The notes: generated by a model not told the origin, from the letters alone. 64,000 nt of DNA from Sphaerisporangium krabiense (GCF_014200435.1 NZ_JACHBR010000001.1:3441501-3505500); one strand, 5' to 3'. Shown: positions 17,823-27,520, counted from the stretch's first letter. Numbers and translations are program-made.

Positions 17823-18772
17823 CCGAGGTGCTCACGATCGGCAGGGTCGGCGTCGACGTCTACCCCCTCCAGATCGGCGTCTCGCTGCGCGAGGTGGAGA
17901 CGTTCGGCAAGTACCTCGGCGGCAGCCCGGCCAACGTCGCGGTCGCCGCGGCCCGGCTGGGACGGCGGTCCGCGCTGATCAGCCGCACCGGGGCCGACCC
18001 GTTCGGGGAGTTCGTGCACGACGCGCTGCGCTCGTACGGCGTGGACGACCGGTACGTGACCCCGGTCGCGGGGCTTCCGACGCCGCTGACGTTCTGCGAG
18101 ATCCGTCCGCCCGACGACTTCCCCCTGTACTTCTACCGCTATCCCAAGGCCCCCGACCTGGAGATACACCCCGGCGAGCTGGACCTGGCCGCGATCAGGG
18201 AGGCGGACCTGTTCTGGGCGACGGTCACCGGCCTGTCGCAGGAGCCGTCCCGCGCCGCCCACGCCGCCGCCTGGCGGGCCCGCGGGCGCGCGCCGCTGAC
18301 CGTGCTGGACCTCGACTACCGCCCCATGTTCTGGCCGTCGCCCGAGGAGGCCGCCGCACAGGTGCGCGCGGCGCTGGCGCACGTCACCGTGGCCGTGGGC
18401 AACGTGGACGAGTGCGAGGTCGCGACCGGCGCGCGCGACCCGCACGAGGCCGCCAAGGCGCTGCTGGACATGGGCGTCGAGCTGGTGGTCGTCAAGCAGG
18501 GGCCGGCGGGGGTGCTCGGCATGACGGCCGGCGAGACCGTGACGGTGCCGCCCGTGCCGGTCGAGGTGGTCAACGGGCTCGGCGCGGGGGACGCGTTCGG
18601 CGGCGCGCTGTGCGACGGCCTGCTCGCGGGGCGCGGGCTCGAGGACACGCTGCGGCGCGCCAACGCCGCGGGCGCGATCGTCGCGGGACGCCTGGCCTGC
18701 GCTCCCGCCATGCCGACGGCCGCGGAGATCGAGGCCGTGATCTCGGAGCTCCCGGGGGAGAGCGATGCGTGA
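17819..18772 (+). CDS. iolC: 5-dehydro-2-deoxygluconokinase (PfkB family)
   Basis: 317 residues from ATG 17819, overlapping iolE by ATGA. Ribokinase-fold enzyme: GGSPANVAVAAARLG near the N-terminus and the anion-hole/catalytic signature NGLGAGDAFGGAL near residue 250. It phosphorylates 5-dehydro-2-deoxygluconate before aldol cleavage. The next gene begins 8 bases before this one ends. Confidence 0.92.
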   Translation: MTEVLTIGRVGVDVYPLQIGVSLREVETFGKYLGGSPANVAVAAARLGRRSALISRTGADPFGEFVHDALRSYGVDDRYVTPVAGLPTPLTFCEIRPPDDFPLYFYRYPKAPDLEIHPGELDLAAIREADLFWATVTGLSQEPSRAAHAAAWRARGRAPLTVLDLDYRPMFWPSPEEAAAQVRAALAHVTVAVGNVDECEVATGARDPHEAAKALLDMGVELVVVKQGPAGVLGMTAGETVTVPPVPVEVVNGLGAGDAFGGALCDGLLAGRGLEDTLRRANAAGAIVAGRLACAPAMPTAAEIEAVISELPGESDA

Positions 18773-19646
18773 CGAGGACCGCAGGAAGATCGCGGAGTAC
18801 CGGGCACGGTACCCCGAGAAGATCGCGCAGGCCGCCGCCGAGCGCCGCAGAAGGCCCGTGCTCGCCGACCGCGACCAGATCCTGATCATCGCCGCCGACC
18901 ACGCCGCCCGCGGCGCGCTCGGCGTGCGCGGGCGGCCCCTGGCGATGGGGAGCCGCGTGGACCTGCTCGACCGGCTGTGCGCGGCGCTGGCCAGGCCCGG
19001 CGTGGACGGCGTGCTCGCCACCCCCGACGTCGTCGAGGACCTGCTGCTGCTCGGCGCCCTGCACGACAAGGTCGTCATCGGCTCGATGAACCGCGGCGGC
19101 GTCCACGGCAGCGCGTTCGAGTTCGACGACCGCTTCACCGCCTACGACGTCGAGTCGATCGCCCGGATGCGGCTCGACGGCGGCAAGATGCTCTGCCGCG
19201 TCGGCCTCGGCTCTCCCGAGACGGCCGCGACCCTGGAGTCCTGCGCGCACGCGGTCACCGGCCTGGCCCGCGAAGGGCTGGTCGCCATGGTGGAGCCGTT
19301 CTGGTCGGGCCGCGACGAGCACGGCGTCCGCCACGACCTGTCCGCGGCGGGCATGATCCACGCCGTGCACGTCGGACAGGGGCTCGGCGCCACCTCCGCG
19401 CACACCTGGCTGAAGCTCCCGGTGATCGAGGAGATGGAGCGGGTCATGGAGGCCACCACCCTGCCCACCCTGCTGCTCGGCGGCGACCCGACGGCGGCCC
19501 CCGACCAGGTGTACTCCTCCTGGAGCAAGGCCCTGCGGCTGCCCGGCGTGCGGGGGCTCGTGGTGGGGCGCGCGCTGCTCTACCCTCCAGACGACGACGT
19601 GGCCGCGGCCGTCGACACCGCCGCCGGTCTATTGGAGGTCTCCTGA
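18765..19646 (+). CDS. Cgl0159-type aldolase of inositol catabolism
   Basis: 293 residues, overlapping iolC by 8 bases. Class I-type (beta/alpha)8 protein like Corynebacterium Cgl0159; such proteins replace classical IolJ in actinobacterial inositol operons. Candidate catalytic segments are IIAADHAARG, VIGSMNRGG, GGKMLCRVGLG with a lysine on the barrel strand, and WLKLPV with the usual Schiff-base-type Lys position. The expected role is cleavage of phosphorylated dehydrodeoxygluconate to malonate semialdehyde and dihydroxyacetone phosphate; assignment is by family and context. Confidence 0.82.
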   Translation: MRDEDRRKIAEYRARYPEKIAQAAAERRRRPVLADRDQILIIAADHAARGALGVRGRPLAMGSRVDLLDRLCAALARPGVDGVLATPDVVEDLLLLGALHDKVVIGSMNRGGVHGSAFEFDDRFTAYDVESIARMRLDGGKMLCRVGLGSPETAATLESCAHAVTGLAREGLVAMVEPFWSGRDEHGVRHDLSAAGMIHAVHVGQGLGATSAHTWLKLPVIEEMERVMEATTLPTLLLGGDPTAAPDQVYSSWSKALRLPGVRGLVVGRALLYPPDDDVAAAVDTAAGLLEVS

Positions 19647-20491
19647 TGGCGTACATCCCCGCCGGCTCCACGGCCCAGGCCCCCTGGGCGCTGTGCGTCA
19701 CGCCCGCCCGCGCCGGCTGGACGTACGCCGGGCTGCGCGCGCTCAACCTGTCCGGCGAGACCGCCGAGTTCGCCACCGGCGACGAAGAGATGCTCGTCGT
19801 GCCGCTGTCGGGGTCCTGCGTCGTCGAGTGCGACGGCGAGCGGCTGGAGCTGCGGGGACGCGAGTCGGTCTTCGCCGGCGTCACCGACTTCGCCTACCTG
19901 CCCGTCCGCGCCACGGCGCGCATCACCGGCAGGGGCAGGTTCGCGCTGCCCTCGGCGGTCGCCGCGCGCCGCCTCCCCGTGCGGTACGGAGCGGCGGCGG
20001 ACGTGCCGGTCGAGGTGCGCGGCGCCGGGCGGTCCACCCGGCAGGTCAACAACTTCTGCGCCCCCGAGGTCTTCGAGTGCGACCGGCTCATGGCCGTCGA
20101 GGTGCTCACCCCCGGCGGCAACTGGTCGTCCTACCCGCCGCACAAGCACGACACGCCCGGCGAGGGCGAGGCCGTGCTGGAGGAGATCTACTACTTCGAG
20201 GGCGGACCCGGCTACCAGCGGGTGTACGGCGCGCCCGGCCGTCCGATCGACGTGCTGGCCGAGGTCGGCTGCGGCGACGTCGTGCTCGTGCCGCACGGCT
20301 ACCACGGCCCGTCCATGGCCGCGCCGGGCTACGACCTGTACTACCTCAACGTGCTCGCGGGCCCGGAGGAGAAGCGGTCCATGGCGTTCCGCGACGACCC
20401 CCGGCACGCCTGGATCCGGTCGAGCTGGGCCGGGCAGCCGCCGGACCCGCGCGTCCCGATGACCTCCGCGGCCGGGGAGGCGACGTCGTGA
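19646..20491 (+). CDS. iolB: 5-deoxy-glucuronate isomerase
   Basis: 281 residues; its ATG shares a base with the upstream stop (TGATG) and has TTGGAGG upstream. Bicupin fold with the metal-binding PPHKHD and EEIYYFE segments and a later PHGYHGP His. It converts 5-deoxy-glucuronate to 5-dehydro-2-deoxygluconate, between IolD and IolC in the pathway. Confidence 0.92.
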   Translation: MAYIPAGSTAQAPWALCVTPARAGWTYAGLRALNLSGETAEFATGDEEMLVVPLSGSCVVECDGERLELRGRESVFAGVTDFAYLPVRATARITGRGRFALPSAVAARRLPVRYGAAADVPVEVRGAGRSTRQVNNFCAPEVFECDRLMAVEVLTPGGNWSSYPPHKHDTPGEGEAVLEEIYYFEGGPGYQRVYGAPGRPIDVLAEVGCGDVVLVPHGYHGPSMAAPGYDLYYLNVLAGPEEKRSMAFRDDPRHAWIRSSWAGQPPDPRVPMTSAAGEATS

Positions 20492-22329
20492 ACACGATCA
20501 GGCTGACCGTGGCCCAGGCGCTCGTGCGGTTCCTCGCCGCGCAGTGGAGCGAGCGCGACGGCATCGAGCAGCGGCTCGTCGCGGGCTGCTTCGGCATCTT
20601 CGGCCACGGCAACGTCGCCGGCGTCGGCCAGGCGCTCGCCGAGAGCGGCGCGGGGCTCGGCGACCCGCTGCCGTACTACCTGGCCAGGAACGAGCAGGCC
20701 ATGGTGCACACCGCCGTCGGCTACGCCAGGACGCTGAACCGGCTGTCCACCTTCGCCTGCACCACCTCCATCGGCCCCGGCGCCACCAACATGGTCACCG
20801 GCGCCGCGCTCGCGACGATCAACCGGATCCCGGTGCTGCTGCTCCCCGGCGACGTCTTCGCCACCCGGGCCGCCGGAGCCGTCCTCCAGGAGCTGGAGGA
20901 TCCCCGGTCCTACGACGTGACCGTCAACGACTGCCTGCGCCCGGTCTCGCGCTTCTTCGACCGGATCAACCGGCCCGAGCAACTGCCGTCCGCGCTGATG
21001 GCCGCGATGCGCGTGCTCACCGACCCGGCCGAGACCGGCGCGGTGACGCTGGCGCTGCCGCAGGACGTGCAGGCCGAGGCGCACGACTGGCCGGTGGAGC
21101 TGTTCGGGCGGCGCGTCTGGCACGTCGCCCGCCCGATCCCCGACGCCGCGTCCGTGGAGCGGGCCGCCGAGGTGATCAGGTCGTCCCGCCGCCCGCTGAT
21201 CGTCGCCGGAGGCGGCGTGGTCTACAGCGAGGCGTGGCCGGAGCTGACCGCGTTCGCCGAGGAGCACGGCGTGCCGGTCGGCGAGACGCAGGCGGGCAAG
21301 GGCGTGCTGCCCGACGGGCACCCGTGCGCGCTCGGCGCCATCGGCCACACCGGCACCGCCGCCGCCAACGCCGTCGCCCGCGAGGCCGACCTGGTCATCG
21401 GCGTCGGCACCCGCTACACCGACTTCACCACCGCCTCGCGCACGCTCTTCGGCGACGCCCGGTTCGTCAACGTCAACGTCGCCGCGTTCGACGCGGCCAA
21501 GCACGCCGGGATGACGCTCGTCGGCGACGCCCGCGAGACGCTCGCGCTGCTCGACCTGGCCGGCTGGCGGGCCGACCCGTCGTGGACCACGCGCGCCGCC
21601 GGGCTGGTCCGCGCGTGGCGCTCCGCGGTCTCCGCCCTGCAGGCGGGGGAGTCGCTCACCCAGCCCGTCCTGCTGGGGGTGCTCAACGAGGTCGCGGGCA
21701 CGGACGGGGTCGTCGTGAACGCGGCGGGGTCCATGCCCGGCGACCTGCACAAACTGTGGCGGGCCTCCGGTCCTGAGGGCTACCACGTCGAGTACGGCTA
21801 CTCGTGCATGGGGTACGAGATCGCGGGCGGCCTCGGGGTCAAGCTGGCCGCGCCGGAACGCGAGGTGTTCGTCCTGGTCGGCGATGGCTCGTACCTGATG
21901 ATGGCCCAGGAGATCGCCACCGCCGTGCAGGAGGGCGTGAAGCTCGTCATCGTGATCGTCGACAACCACGGCTTCGCCTCGATCGGCGGCCTGTCGGAGT
22001 CGGTGGGCGCGCGGCGGCTCGGCACCTCCTACCGCATGCGCTCCTCCGGCGGCCGGCTGGACGGCCCCCACCTGCCCGTGGACCTCGCCGCCAACGCCGC
22101 GAGCCTCGGCGCCGACGTCCTGCGCGCCACCGACCCCGCGTCCTTCCGCGACGCCCTCCTCAAGGCCCGCGAGGCCCGCACCACGACGGTCGTCCACGTC
22201 GAGACCGTCCCCGGCCCCGCCCCCGAGACCACGGCCTGGTGGGACGTCCCCGTGGCCGAGGTCGCCGCGGATCCCGGCCCGCGCGCCGGCTACGAGGAGG
22301 CCAAGCGCGCCCAGCGGCCGTACCTCTGA
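20488..22329 (+). CDS. iolD: 3D-trihydroxycyclohexane-1,2-dione hydrolase (ThDP enzyme)
   Basis: 613 residues from GTG 20488, overlapping iolB by GTGA. Thiamine-diphosphate enzyme fold: N-terminal pyrimidine-binding domain, central FAD-like domain, and C-terminal diphosphate domain with GDGSYLMM followed by DNHGFASIGG, the Gly-Asp-Gly...Asn motif. It opens the inositol ring. This is the last gene of the operon. Methylmalonate-semialdehyde dehydrogenase (iolA), an inositol transporter and the iol regulator are not in the window. Confidence 0.92.
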   Translation: MNTIRLTVAQALVRFLAAQWSERDGIEQRLVAGCFGIFGHGNVAGVGQALAESGAGLGDPLPYYLARNEQAMVHTAVGYARTLNRLSTFACTTSIGPGATNMVTGAALATINRIPVLLLPGDVFATRAAGAVLQELEDPRSYDVTVNDCLRPVSRFFDRINRPEQLPSALMAAMRVLTDPAETGAVTLALPQDVQAEAHDWPVELFGRRVWHVARPIPDAASVERAAEVIRSSRRPLIVAGGGVVYSEAWPELTAFAEEHGVPVGETQAGKGVLPDGHPCALGAIGHTGTAAANAVAREADLVIGVGTRYTDFTTASRTLFGDARFVNVNVAAFDAAKHAGMTLVGDARETLALLDLAGWRADPSWTTRAAGLVRAWRSAVSALQAGESLTQPVLLGVLNEVAGTDGVVVNAAGSMPGDLHKLWRASGPEGYHVEYGYSCMGYEIAGGLGVKLAAPEREVFVLVGDGSYLMMAQEIATAVQEGVKLVIVIVDNHGFASIGGLSESVGARRLGTSYRMRSSGGRLDGPHLPVDLAANAASLGADVLRATDPASFRDALLKAREARTTTVVHVETVPGPAPETTAWWDVPVAEVAADPGPRAGYEEAKRAQRPYL

Positions 22330-22353
22330 CCAAATCTGTGATCAGGTCCGCGG

Positions 22354-23622
22354 TCAGGCTTCGGCGGGACGGGGCCGCCGCAGGGACGGCGCGGCCTGGA
22401 AACCGGGGGCCAGGGCGATGATCGCGGCGGCGAGCACCAGCGGGGCGGCGAAGGCGATCTGGTAGTTCGCCGCGTCGGCGATGCCGCCGACCAGGGCGGC
22501 GCCGACGATGAAGCCGACGTAGTTGAACATGTTGACGCGGGCGATGGCGACGCCCGTGCCGGCGGGGTCGAGCCGGCCGGCGGCCGAGAACGACTGCGGG
22601 GCCACCACCGACAGCCCGACGCCGGCGACGCCGAACGAGATGATCGCCAGGGGCTCGCTGGGCGCGGCCACGATCCCGGCGAAGCCCAGCGCGGCCAGGG
22701 CGCCGCCGATCCGGACGATCGCCGCGGCGCCGTACCTGCGCACGGCCAGGTCTCCGCCGGCCCTGACCACGAACGTCGTGGCCTGGTAGGCCCCGAGCGC
22801 CAGCGGGATCACGGCCGCGCCGGCGTGCATGATCTTGTCCATGTAGACGGACCCGAAGTTCGAGATCGAGGCGTCCCCCACGTAGAGGAACGCCATCGCC
22901 AGGCACAGCGGCAGGATCGGCCGCCACGGGAACCGCGCGCCCTCCCGGCCGGACGCCGGGTCCGTCGTGCCGTCCACGGGGAGCGTCCCGCTCTGGTTTT
23001 CCGGCGTCACGTGGTTGCGCGCGGCGGCCACGTGTTCCTCCTCGGGCGCGCACAGGGTGGGCCCCGCGGCGACGGCCACGGCCACCCCGGCCGCCATCGC
23101 GACGGCGAACGTCGCGGCGAGCCCCAGCCCGAGCCCGCCCGCCGCGGACGCCCACGCCGCGCCGAGGACGGCGGCGGCGCTCCACAGGGCGTGGAACCCG
23201 GTGAGCACCGGACGGCCGTACCTGCGCTCCACCGCGACGGCCTGCATGTTCATGCCCGCGTCCACCGCGCCGAGGCACAGCCCGAACAGCACGTTGGCGG
23301 CCACGAGCTGCGGCACGCTCGCCGCGAGCCCCGCGAGCACCACGGCCGCCCCCGCCAGCGGCTGCGCCACCCGGAGCACCAGCCGGCTGCCCCGCCGCCT
23401 GGCCACCTCCCCGGCCAGCACGCTACCCGCTCCGGCGATCACGGGGACGACCAGCAGCAGGACGGACAGCTCGCCGTCGCTGAGCCCGTGCTTCTTCTGG
23501 AGCGCGGCCACCTGGGTGAGCAGGGTGGCGAAGGTCAGGCCCTGCACGAAGAAGACGGCGAAGATGGCGAGGCGCGCGCGCCGGTCACGGGGGGTGGGCA
23601 CTGCGGCCTCCAGCAGAAACAT
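22354..23622 (-). CDS. MFS transporter
   Basis: 422 residues, about 12 hydrophobic helices in two bundles with a cytoplasmic loop near residues 190-235. Convergent with the inositol operon, 24 bases from it. It lacks the sugar-porter signatures of IolT/IolF-type inositol carriers and looks more like a general MFS efflux/uptake protein, so a link to inositol is not supported. No Shine-Dalgarno site is obvious at ATG 23622, so a slightly shorter protein is possible. Confidence 0.85.
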   Translation of the reverse strand: MFLLEAAVPTPRDRRARLAIFAVFFVQGLTFATLLTQVAALQKKHGLSDGELSVLLLVVPVIAGAGSVLAGEVARRRGSRLVLRVAQPLAGAAVVLAGLAASVPQLVAANVLFGLCLGAVDAGMNMQAVAVERRYGRPVLTGFHALWSAAAVLGAAWASAAGGLGLGLAATFAVAMAAGVAVAVAAGPTLCAPEEEHVAAARNHVTPENQSGTLPVDGTTDPASGREGARFPWRPILPLCLAMAFLYVGDASISNFGSVYMDKIMHAGAAVIPLALGAYQATTFVVRAGGDLAVRRYGAAAIVRIGGALAALGFAGIVAAPSEPLAIISFGVAGVGLSVVAPQSFSAAGRLDPAGTGVAIARVNMFNYVGFIVGAALVGGIADAANYQIAFAAPLVLAAAIIALAPGFQAAPSLRRPRPAEA

Positions 23623-23734
23623 GAGGCTGAATCAGGTTTCGCCAGGGTACGGTCACACCTCCGGCCGGTCAATGATCCACCCGCGGACCGTCCGAAATCG
23701 CGGGAATCCCGCGAGTGGACGGATCGGCGGGGCG

Positions 23735-24931
23735 TCAGCGGGTCAGCGTGGACAGGGCGAGCGGGGACGGGGACCTCATGTCCCAGAGCATGATCTTCTT
23801 GTCGTCGGCGCTGGCCAGAAGGCCGCCGTCCGGGCTGAAGGCGATGGACAGGACCGCGCTCGCGTGCCCGGTCAGGGGTCTGCCGCGGGGCCGCCGCAGC
23901 AGCGTGTCCCACAGGCGCACCGTCGTGTCGTCCCCGGCGGCCAGGATGCTGCCGTCCGGGCTGAACGCCAGGGAACGGGTCGTGCCGGCGGACCCGGGCA
24001 GCGGCTGGCCGACATGTCCGGGCTGCCGGGTGCTCCAGAAGCGGACGGCCATGTCCTCGCCGGCCATGGCGAAGCTCGTGCCGTCCGGGGCGACGACCAG
24101 CGAGCGGATACGCCCCGTGTGCCCGGTTCGCACGGCGGCGAGCAGGGCCCGGGTGTGCACCTTCCACAGGCTCACCGCGCCCTCGTCGTCGGCTCCGGCG
24201 AGGATCCCGCCGTCCGGGCTGAAGGCGAGCATGCGGATCGTTCCGGTGCGTCCGGACAGGGGGGCGCCCATGGGCCGGTGCGTCCTCAGGTTCCACAGCA
24301 GCACCCTGCGGTCCGGGCTCGCCGCGGCCAGGACGGCGCCGTCCGGGCTCACGACGCTCGCGGTCGCGACCCCGGCGGGGAAGAGGAAGATCGAGGACCG
24401 ATGCTCCTGGCCCGCGCGCAGCACCCGGGGGGCGCGCGGGACCGCGAGGTTCCAGCGCTTGACCATGCGCCCGTTGTCGGAGATCAGGTAGCTGCCGTCC
24501 CAGCTCAGCGCGAGCGGCGCCGCGTACGGAGAGGCGGGGTCGCCGGTCGGCCTGTCGCCGGGCCAGAATCCGAACGATCGGCCGATGCCGGGGCCGCCCG
24601 CGACCACCAGGGTGGCCAGGGTGGCGATCGCCAGCGGCAGGCGCCAGGCCGTCCCGCGCCGGGTCGTCCGCGGGAGCAGGACGGCCTCAGGACCGGTACC
24701 GCCGCCGGGTTCGTTGTCGCGCTCGTCGTCGGGTTCGTTGCCGGCCGCGTGGCGGCCGAGCAGGGATCCGCCGCCGTCCGGGCGGGCCAGCGCCATGAGC
24801 AGGCGGACGCCGAACGAGGCGTACCGAGGTCCGCCCCCGGGGGCGGAGGGAGGCGCGGTCTCGGCGCAGTGCAGATCGTCCGGGCGCGCGAGGGCAAGTA
24901 AGATCCGCGAGGCGCGGGTCCGATCAGGCAT
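23735..24931 (-). CDS. Membrane-anchored WD40 repeat protein with TTA codon
   Basis: 398 residues. The first ~90 residues are cytosolic and contain two copies of a short motif (RILLALARPDD and RLLMALARPDG); a single helix follows near 97-116 and then about five WD40 units with SPDG turns and LW/FW ends. It would place a beta-propeller outside the membrane or, if reversed, on its inner face. Codon 11 is TTA (24899-24901), rare in this genome. It overlaps the upstream membrane-protein gene by 8 bases, so the two form an operon. Specific partners are unknown. Confidence 0.82.
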   Translation of the reverse strand: MPDRTRASRILLALARPDDLHCAETAPPSAPGGGPRYASFGVRLLMALARPDGGGSLLGRHAAGNEPDDERDNEPGGGTGPEAVLLPRTTRRGTAWRLPLAIATLATLVVAGGPGIGRSFGFWPGDRPTGDPASPYAAPLALSWDGSYLISDNGRMVKRWNLAVPRAPRVLRAGQEHRSSIFLFPAGVATASVVSPDGAVLAAASPDRRVLLWNLRTHRPMGAPLSGRTGTIRMLAFSPDGGILAGADDEGAVSLWKVHTRALLAAVRTGHTGRIRSLVVAPDGTSFAMAGEDMAVRFWSTRQPGHVGQPLPGSAGTTRSLAFSPDGSILAAGDDTTVRLWDTLLRRPRGRPLTGHASAVLSIAFSPDGGLLASADDKKIMLWDMRSPSPLALSTLTR

Positions 24932-25448
24932 CGGCCGCCCCGGTTCCGTCCCGTGGCGGGGTGGAGCCCGCGCGGGGGGAGACGCCGGCGTTCCCGTCGG
25001 CGGGCCGGGACGGCTCCGGGACGCCCGGCGCGGGCACGGCGGGGCGGGGCGCCGCCGGCGCGGTGGAGCCTCCCGAGGACCGGCGCGCGGAGGCAGGGGA
25101 GGCGGCCGGGGGCGTCGTGGGGGCGGGGGCGTTCAGGAGGGTGCCGGAGCCGGCGAGGCTGTGGACGACGAGGCGCGTGACCTTCTCGACGACGAGCGGG
25201 GCGGCGAGGCCGAGGGCGAGGGCCGCGAACGCGCCCGATATCTGCCGGCCTTCCGTGGCCGCCGCGGCCAGCACCGCCCCGACCCCCGCGCGGATCGCCA
25301 CCGAGGTCAGGTACGCGGCCCGCCCCTGCGGAATGGGACGCTTCCAGGACCATTTCCGGTCGCGCCGGATGCGGGCGTACAGCTCCAGCCCTTCGACGCA
25401 GAGCCCGCCCGCCAGACCCCAGAGCGCTGCGGCCCAGATGGGTAGCAT
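24924..25448 (-). CDS. Small integral membrane protein paired with the WD40 gene
   Basis: 174 residues from ATG 25448, chosen because TACCTT lies 6 bases upstream (leaderless pattern); an in-frame ATG exists at 25466. Hydrophobic segments at about 3-20, 48-65 and 70-95, with a cytosolic RIRRDRKW loop between, then a Pro/Ala/Ser-rich tail. No characterised family recognised. Overlap with the WD40 gene suggests one complex. Confidence 0.72.
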   Translation of the reverse strand: MLPIWAAALWGLAGGLCVEGLELYARIRRDRKWSWKRPIPQGRAAYLTSVAIRAGVGAVLAAAATEGRQISGAFAALALGLAAPLVVEKVTRLVVHSLAGSGTLLNAPAPTTPPAASPASARRSSGGSTAPAAPRPAVPAPGVPEPSRPADGNAGVSPRAGSTPPRDGTGAADA

Positions 25449-25577
25449 ACTCCGAAGGTAACTCATCGTATTCACATTGCGACAGTCCGTCTTTGGGTGC
25501 CGCAACCTACGTATACACAAATGTCCGTGAAATCCGGATTATGGTGGATTGATCGTTGCTATCCACCACCCGTGGGC

Positions 25578-26405
25578 TCAGTCGATCAGCCGGGCCCTCA
25601 TCTTCCACACCGCCAGGCCCCACATCAGCGCGGCGAAGAGCAGCAGCACCCCGGCATGGGCGAGATCGCCGGCGCCGAGGCGGCCGAAGACCGCGTCGCG
25701 GACGAGCTCGACGCAGTGGTACAGCGGGTTGACCCGCGCCACGGCCGCCGCCCAGGACGGAAGCTGGTCCACCGGGAAGAACGTGCCCGCGACCAGGAAC
25801 ATCGGCGCGAGCACGCCGCTGATGACGTAGTCGAAGGTGTTGATCGAGGGGACGATCGACGACACCCAGATGCCGAACAGGCCGAACCCCAGCCCGGTGA
25901 GGAAGGCGACGAACGGCACCAGGAGCACGCCGGGGCTCGGGCGCAGGCCGAAGCCGACGCCGACCAGCACGGGCGCGCAACCGTACACCGCGGCCTTGGC
26001 GGCCAGCCACGACGCCTCGGCGGTCACCAGCTCGTGGACGTCCACGGGCGCGGCCAGGACGGCGTCGTAGGTGTGCTGGTAGGTGCGGCGGATGAACGTG
26101 CCGAACATGGCCCCGAAGGCGCTGATGAACAGCACCGACGTCGCGACCACGCCGGTCGAGACGAAGTCGCGGTAGTCGTAGCCGTACGCCGCGCCGATCA
26201 CCGAGCCGAACCCGAAGCCGAACGCCAGCAGGTAGATCGTGGGCTCCACGAGCGAGGCGAACGACGTCGAGGCCCAGTAGCGGCGGTACAGCGCCAGCTC
26301 GCGCCGCCAGACCCCGCGCACCGGGGCCCACTCGAACACCCGCGGCGCCCCCGCCACGGCGCTCCCCGCTTCGGCGGGCGAATCCGATCGGACGTCCGCG
26401 CTCAT
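25578..26405 (-). CDS. ABC-2 type transporter permease (DrrB-like)
   Basis: 275 residues from ATG 26405, behind GGGAGG; the frame opens further but has no ribosome site there. Six predicted membrane helices and the ABC-2 family layout with AxVG-like region near residue 150. It pairs with the ATPase immediately upstream to form an exporter of the daunorubicin-resistance type. Substrate unknown. Confidence 0.88.
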   Translation of the reverse strand: MSADVRSDSPAEAGSAVAGAPRVFEWAPVRGVWRRELALYRRYWASTSFASLVEPTIYLLAFGFGFGSVIGAAYGYDYRDFVSTGVVATSVLFISAFGAMFGTFIRRTYQHTYDAVLAAPVDVHELVTAEASWLAAKAAVYGCAPVLVGVGFGLRPSPGVLLVPFVAFLTGLGFGLFGIWVSSIVPSINTFDYVISGVLAPMFLVAGTFFPVDQLPSWAAAVARVNPLYHCVELVRDAVFGRLGAGDLAHAGVLLLFAALMWGLAVWKMRARLID

Positions 26406-26466
26406 GCGGTGCCTCCCTGACGTCTCACGGCGCCGCGCGGTCGTCCCGTGCGCGCCCATGACCTGG

Positions 26467-27423
26467 TCATTCGACGTTCTCGCCGGTCAGGAGCACGAAG
26501 ACGTCCTCCAGGGTGGCCGCGCGCCCGATCGTGGCGGGGCCGAGGTCGTGCCGGAGGGATTCCGGCAGGCGTTCGGCGGCGAGGATCGAGACCGACGGGC
26601 CGGTGCGGCGCGTGGCGAACCCGGCGGCCTTCGCGACGGCCTCGACCTCGGCCAGCCGCTCGGGCGGCCCGTAGTGCTCGTCGACCCGCTCCCCGGCGTG
26701 CTCGGCGATCAGCGCCGCGGGAGCGCCGCGCGCCACGACCCGGCCGTGCGACATCAGGGCGCACTCGTCGGCCAGGCGCTCGGCCTCCTCGATGTAGTGC
26801 GTGGACATGAGGGTGGTCACGCCGTCGGCGCGCAGGCCGGCGACCAGGGACCACAACTCCTGCCTGACCTGGGGGTCCAGCCCGACGGTCGGCTCGTCGA
26901 GCAGCACCAGGCGAGGACGGTGCACCAGGCCGCGCGCGATGAGCAGCCGGCGTCGCATGCCGCCGGAGAGGTCGCCGGTCTTGGCCCCGGCGCGGTCGGT
27001 GAGCTGGGCGATCTCCAGGGCGCGGTCCACCGCCGCCGCGCGCCCGGCCTTCGGCACGCGGTACAGGTGGGCGAAGACCTCCAGGTTCTGGCGGACGGTC
27101 AGCTCTTCGTCGAGGTTGTCCTGCTGGGGCACGACGCCCATGAGCGCCCGCGCCTTCTTGGACTCGCCCGGCAGCGCGTGGCCGAGCACGGTGATCGTGC
27201 CCTCGTCGGCGCGCGACTGCGCCGTGAGCAGGCGCATCGTGGTGCTCTTGCCGGCGCCGTTCGGGCCGAGGAGGCCCAGGCAGACGCCGTGCGGGACCTG
27301 GAGGTCGAGGCCGTCGACCGCGGTGATCGAGCCGTAGCGCTTCACCACCCCGCGCAGGGAGATGGCGGACGCGTCCGGGCCGGGAACGAGGCCGTCGTGG
27401 GACCGCGCGTGCAGGGTGGCCAT
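26467..27423 (-). CDS. ABC transporter ATP-binding protein (DrrA-like)
   Basis: 318 residues. Walker A GPNGAGKST, Q-loop PQQDNLDEELT, signature LSGGM, Walker B LLDEPTVGLDP and switch MSTHYIEEAE, all intact. The C-terminal ~85 residues form the extra domain seen in DrrA-type ATPases. ATG 27423 has TAGGGT 6 bases upstream, so the mRNA is probably leaderless. Operon with the permease gene (61-base gap); divergent from the DUF1707 gene. Confidence 0.92.
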   Translation of the reverse strand: MATLHARSHDGLVPGPDASAISLRGVVKRYGSITAVDGLDLQVPHGVCLGLLGPNGAGKSTTMRLLTAQSRADEGTITVLGHALPGESKKARALMGVVPQQDNLDEELTVRQNLEVFAHLYRVPKAGRAAAVDRALEIAQLTDRAGAKTGDLSGGMRRRLLIARGLVHRPRLVLLDEPTVGLDPQVRQELWSLVAGLRADGVTTLMSTHYIEEAERLADECALMSHGRVVARGAPAALIAEHAGERVDEHYGPPERLAEVEAVAKAAGFATRRTGPSVSILAAERLPESLRHDLGPATIGRAATLEDVFVLLTGENVE

Positions 27424-27520
27424 GCGATCACCCTAGGAAAGGCGACCGGCGCTTCGCCATCGGGTTTCCGTCGCGAACGACCCTCTGGAACACCCCGGCG
27501 GAGGGGTTAGTGTCGTTCGT

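Noticed and set aside
22354..23622. MFS gene as the inositol transporter
   Set aside because: It is convergent with the operon and lacks sugar-porter signatures.
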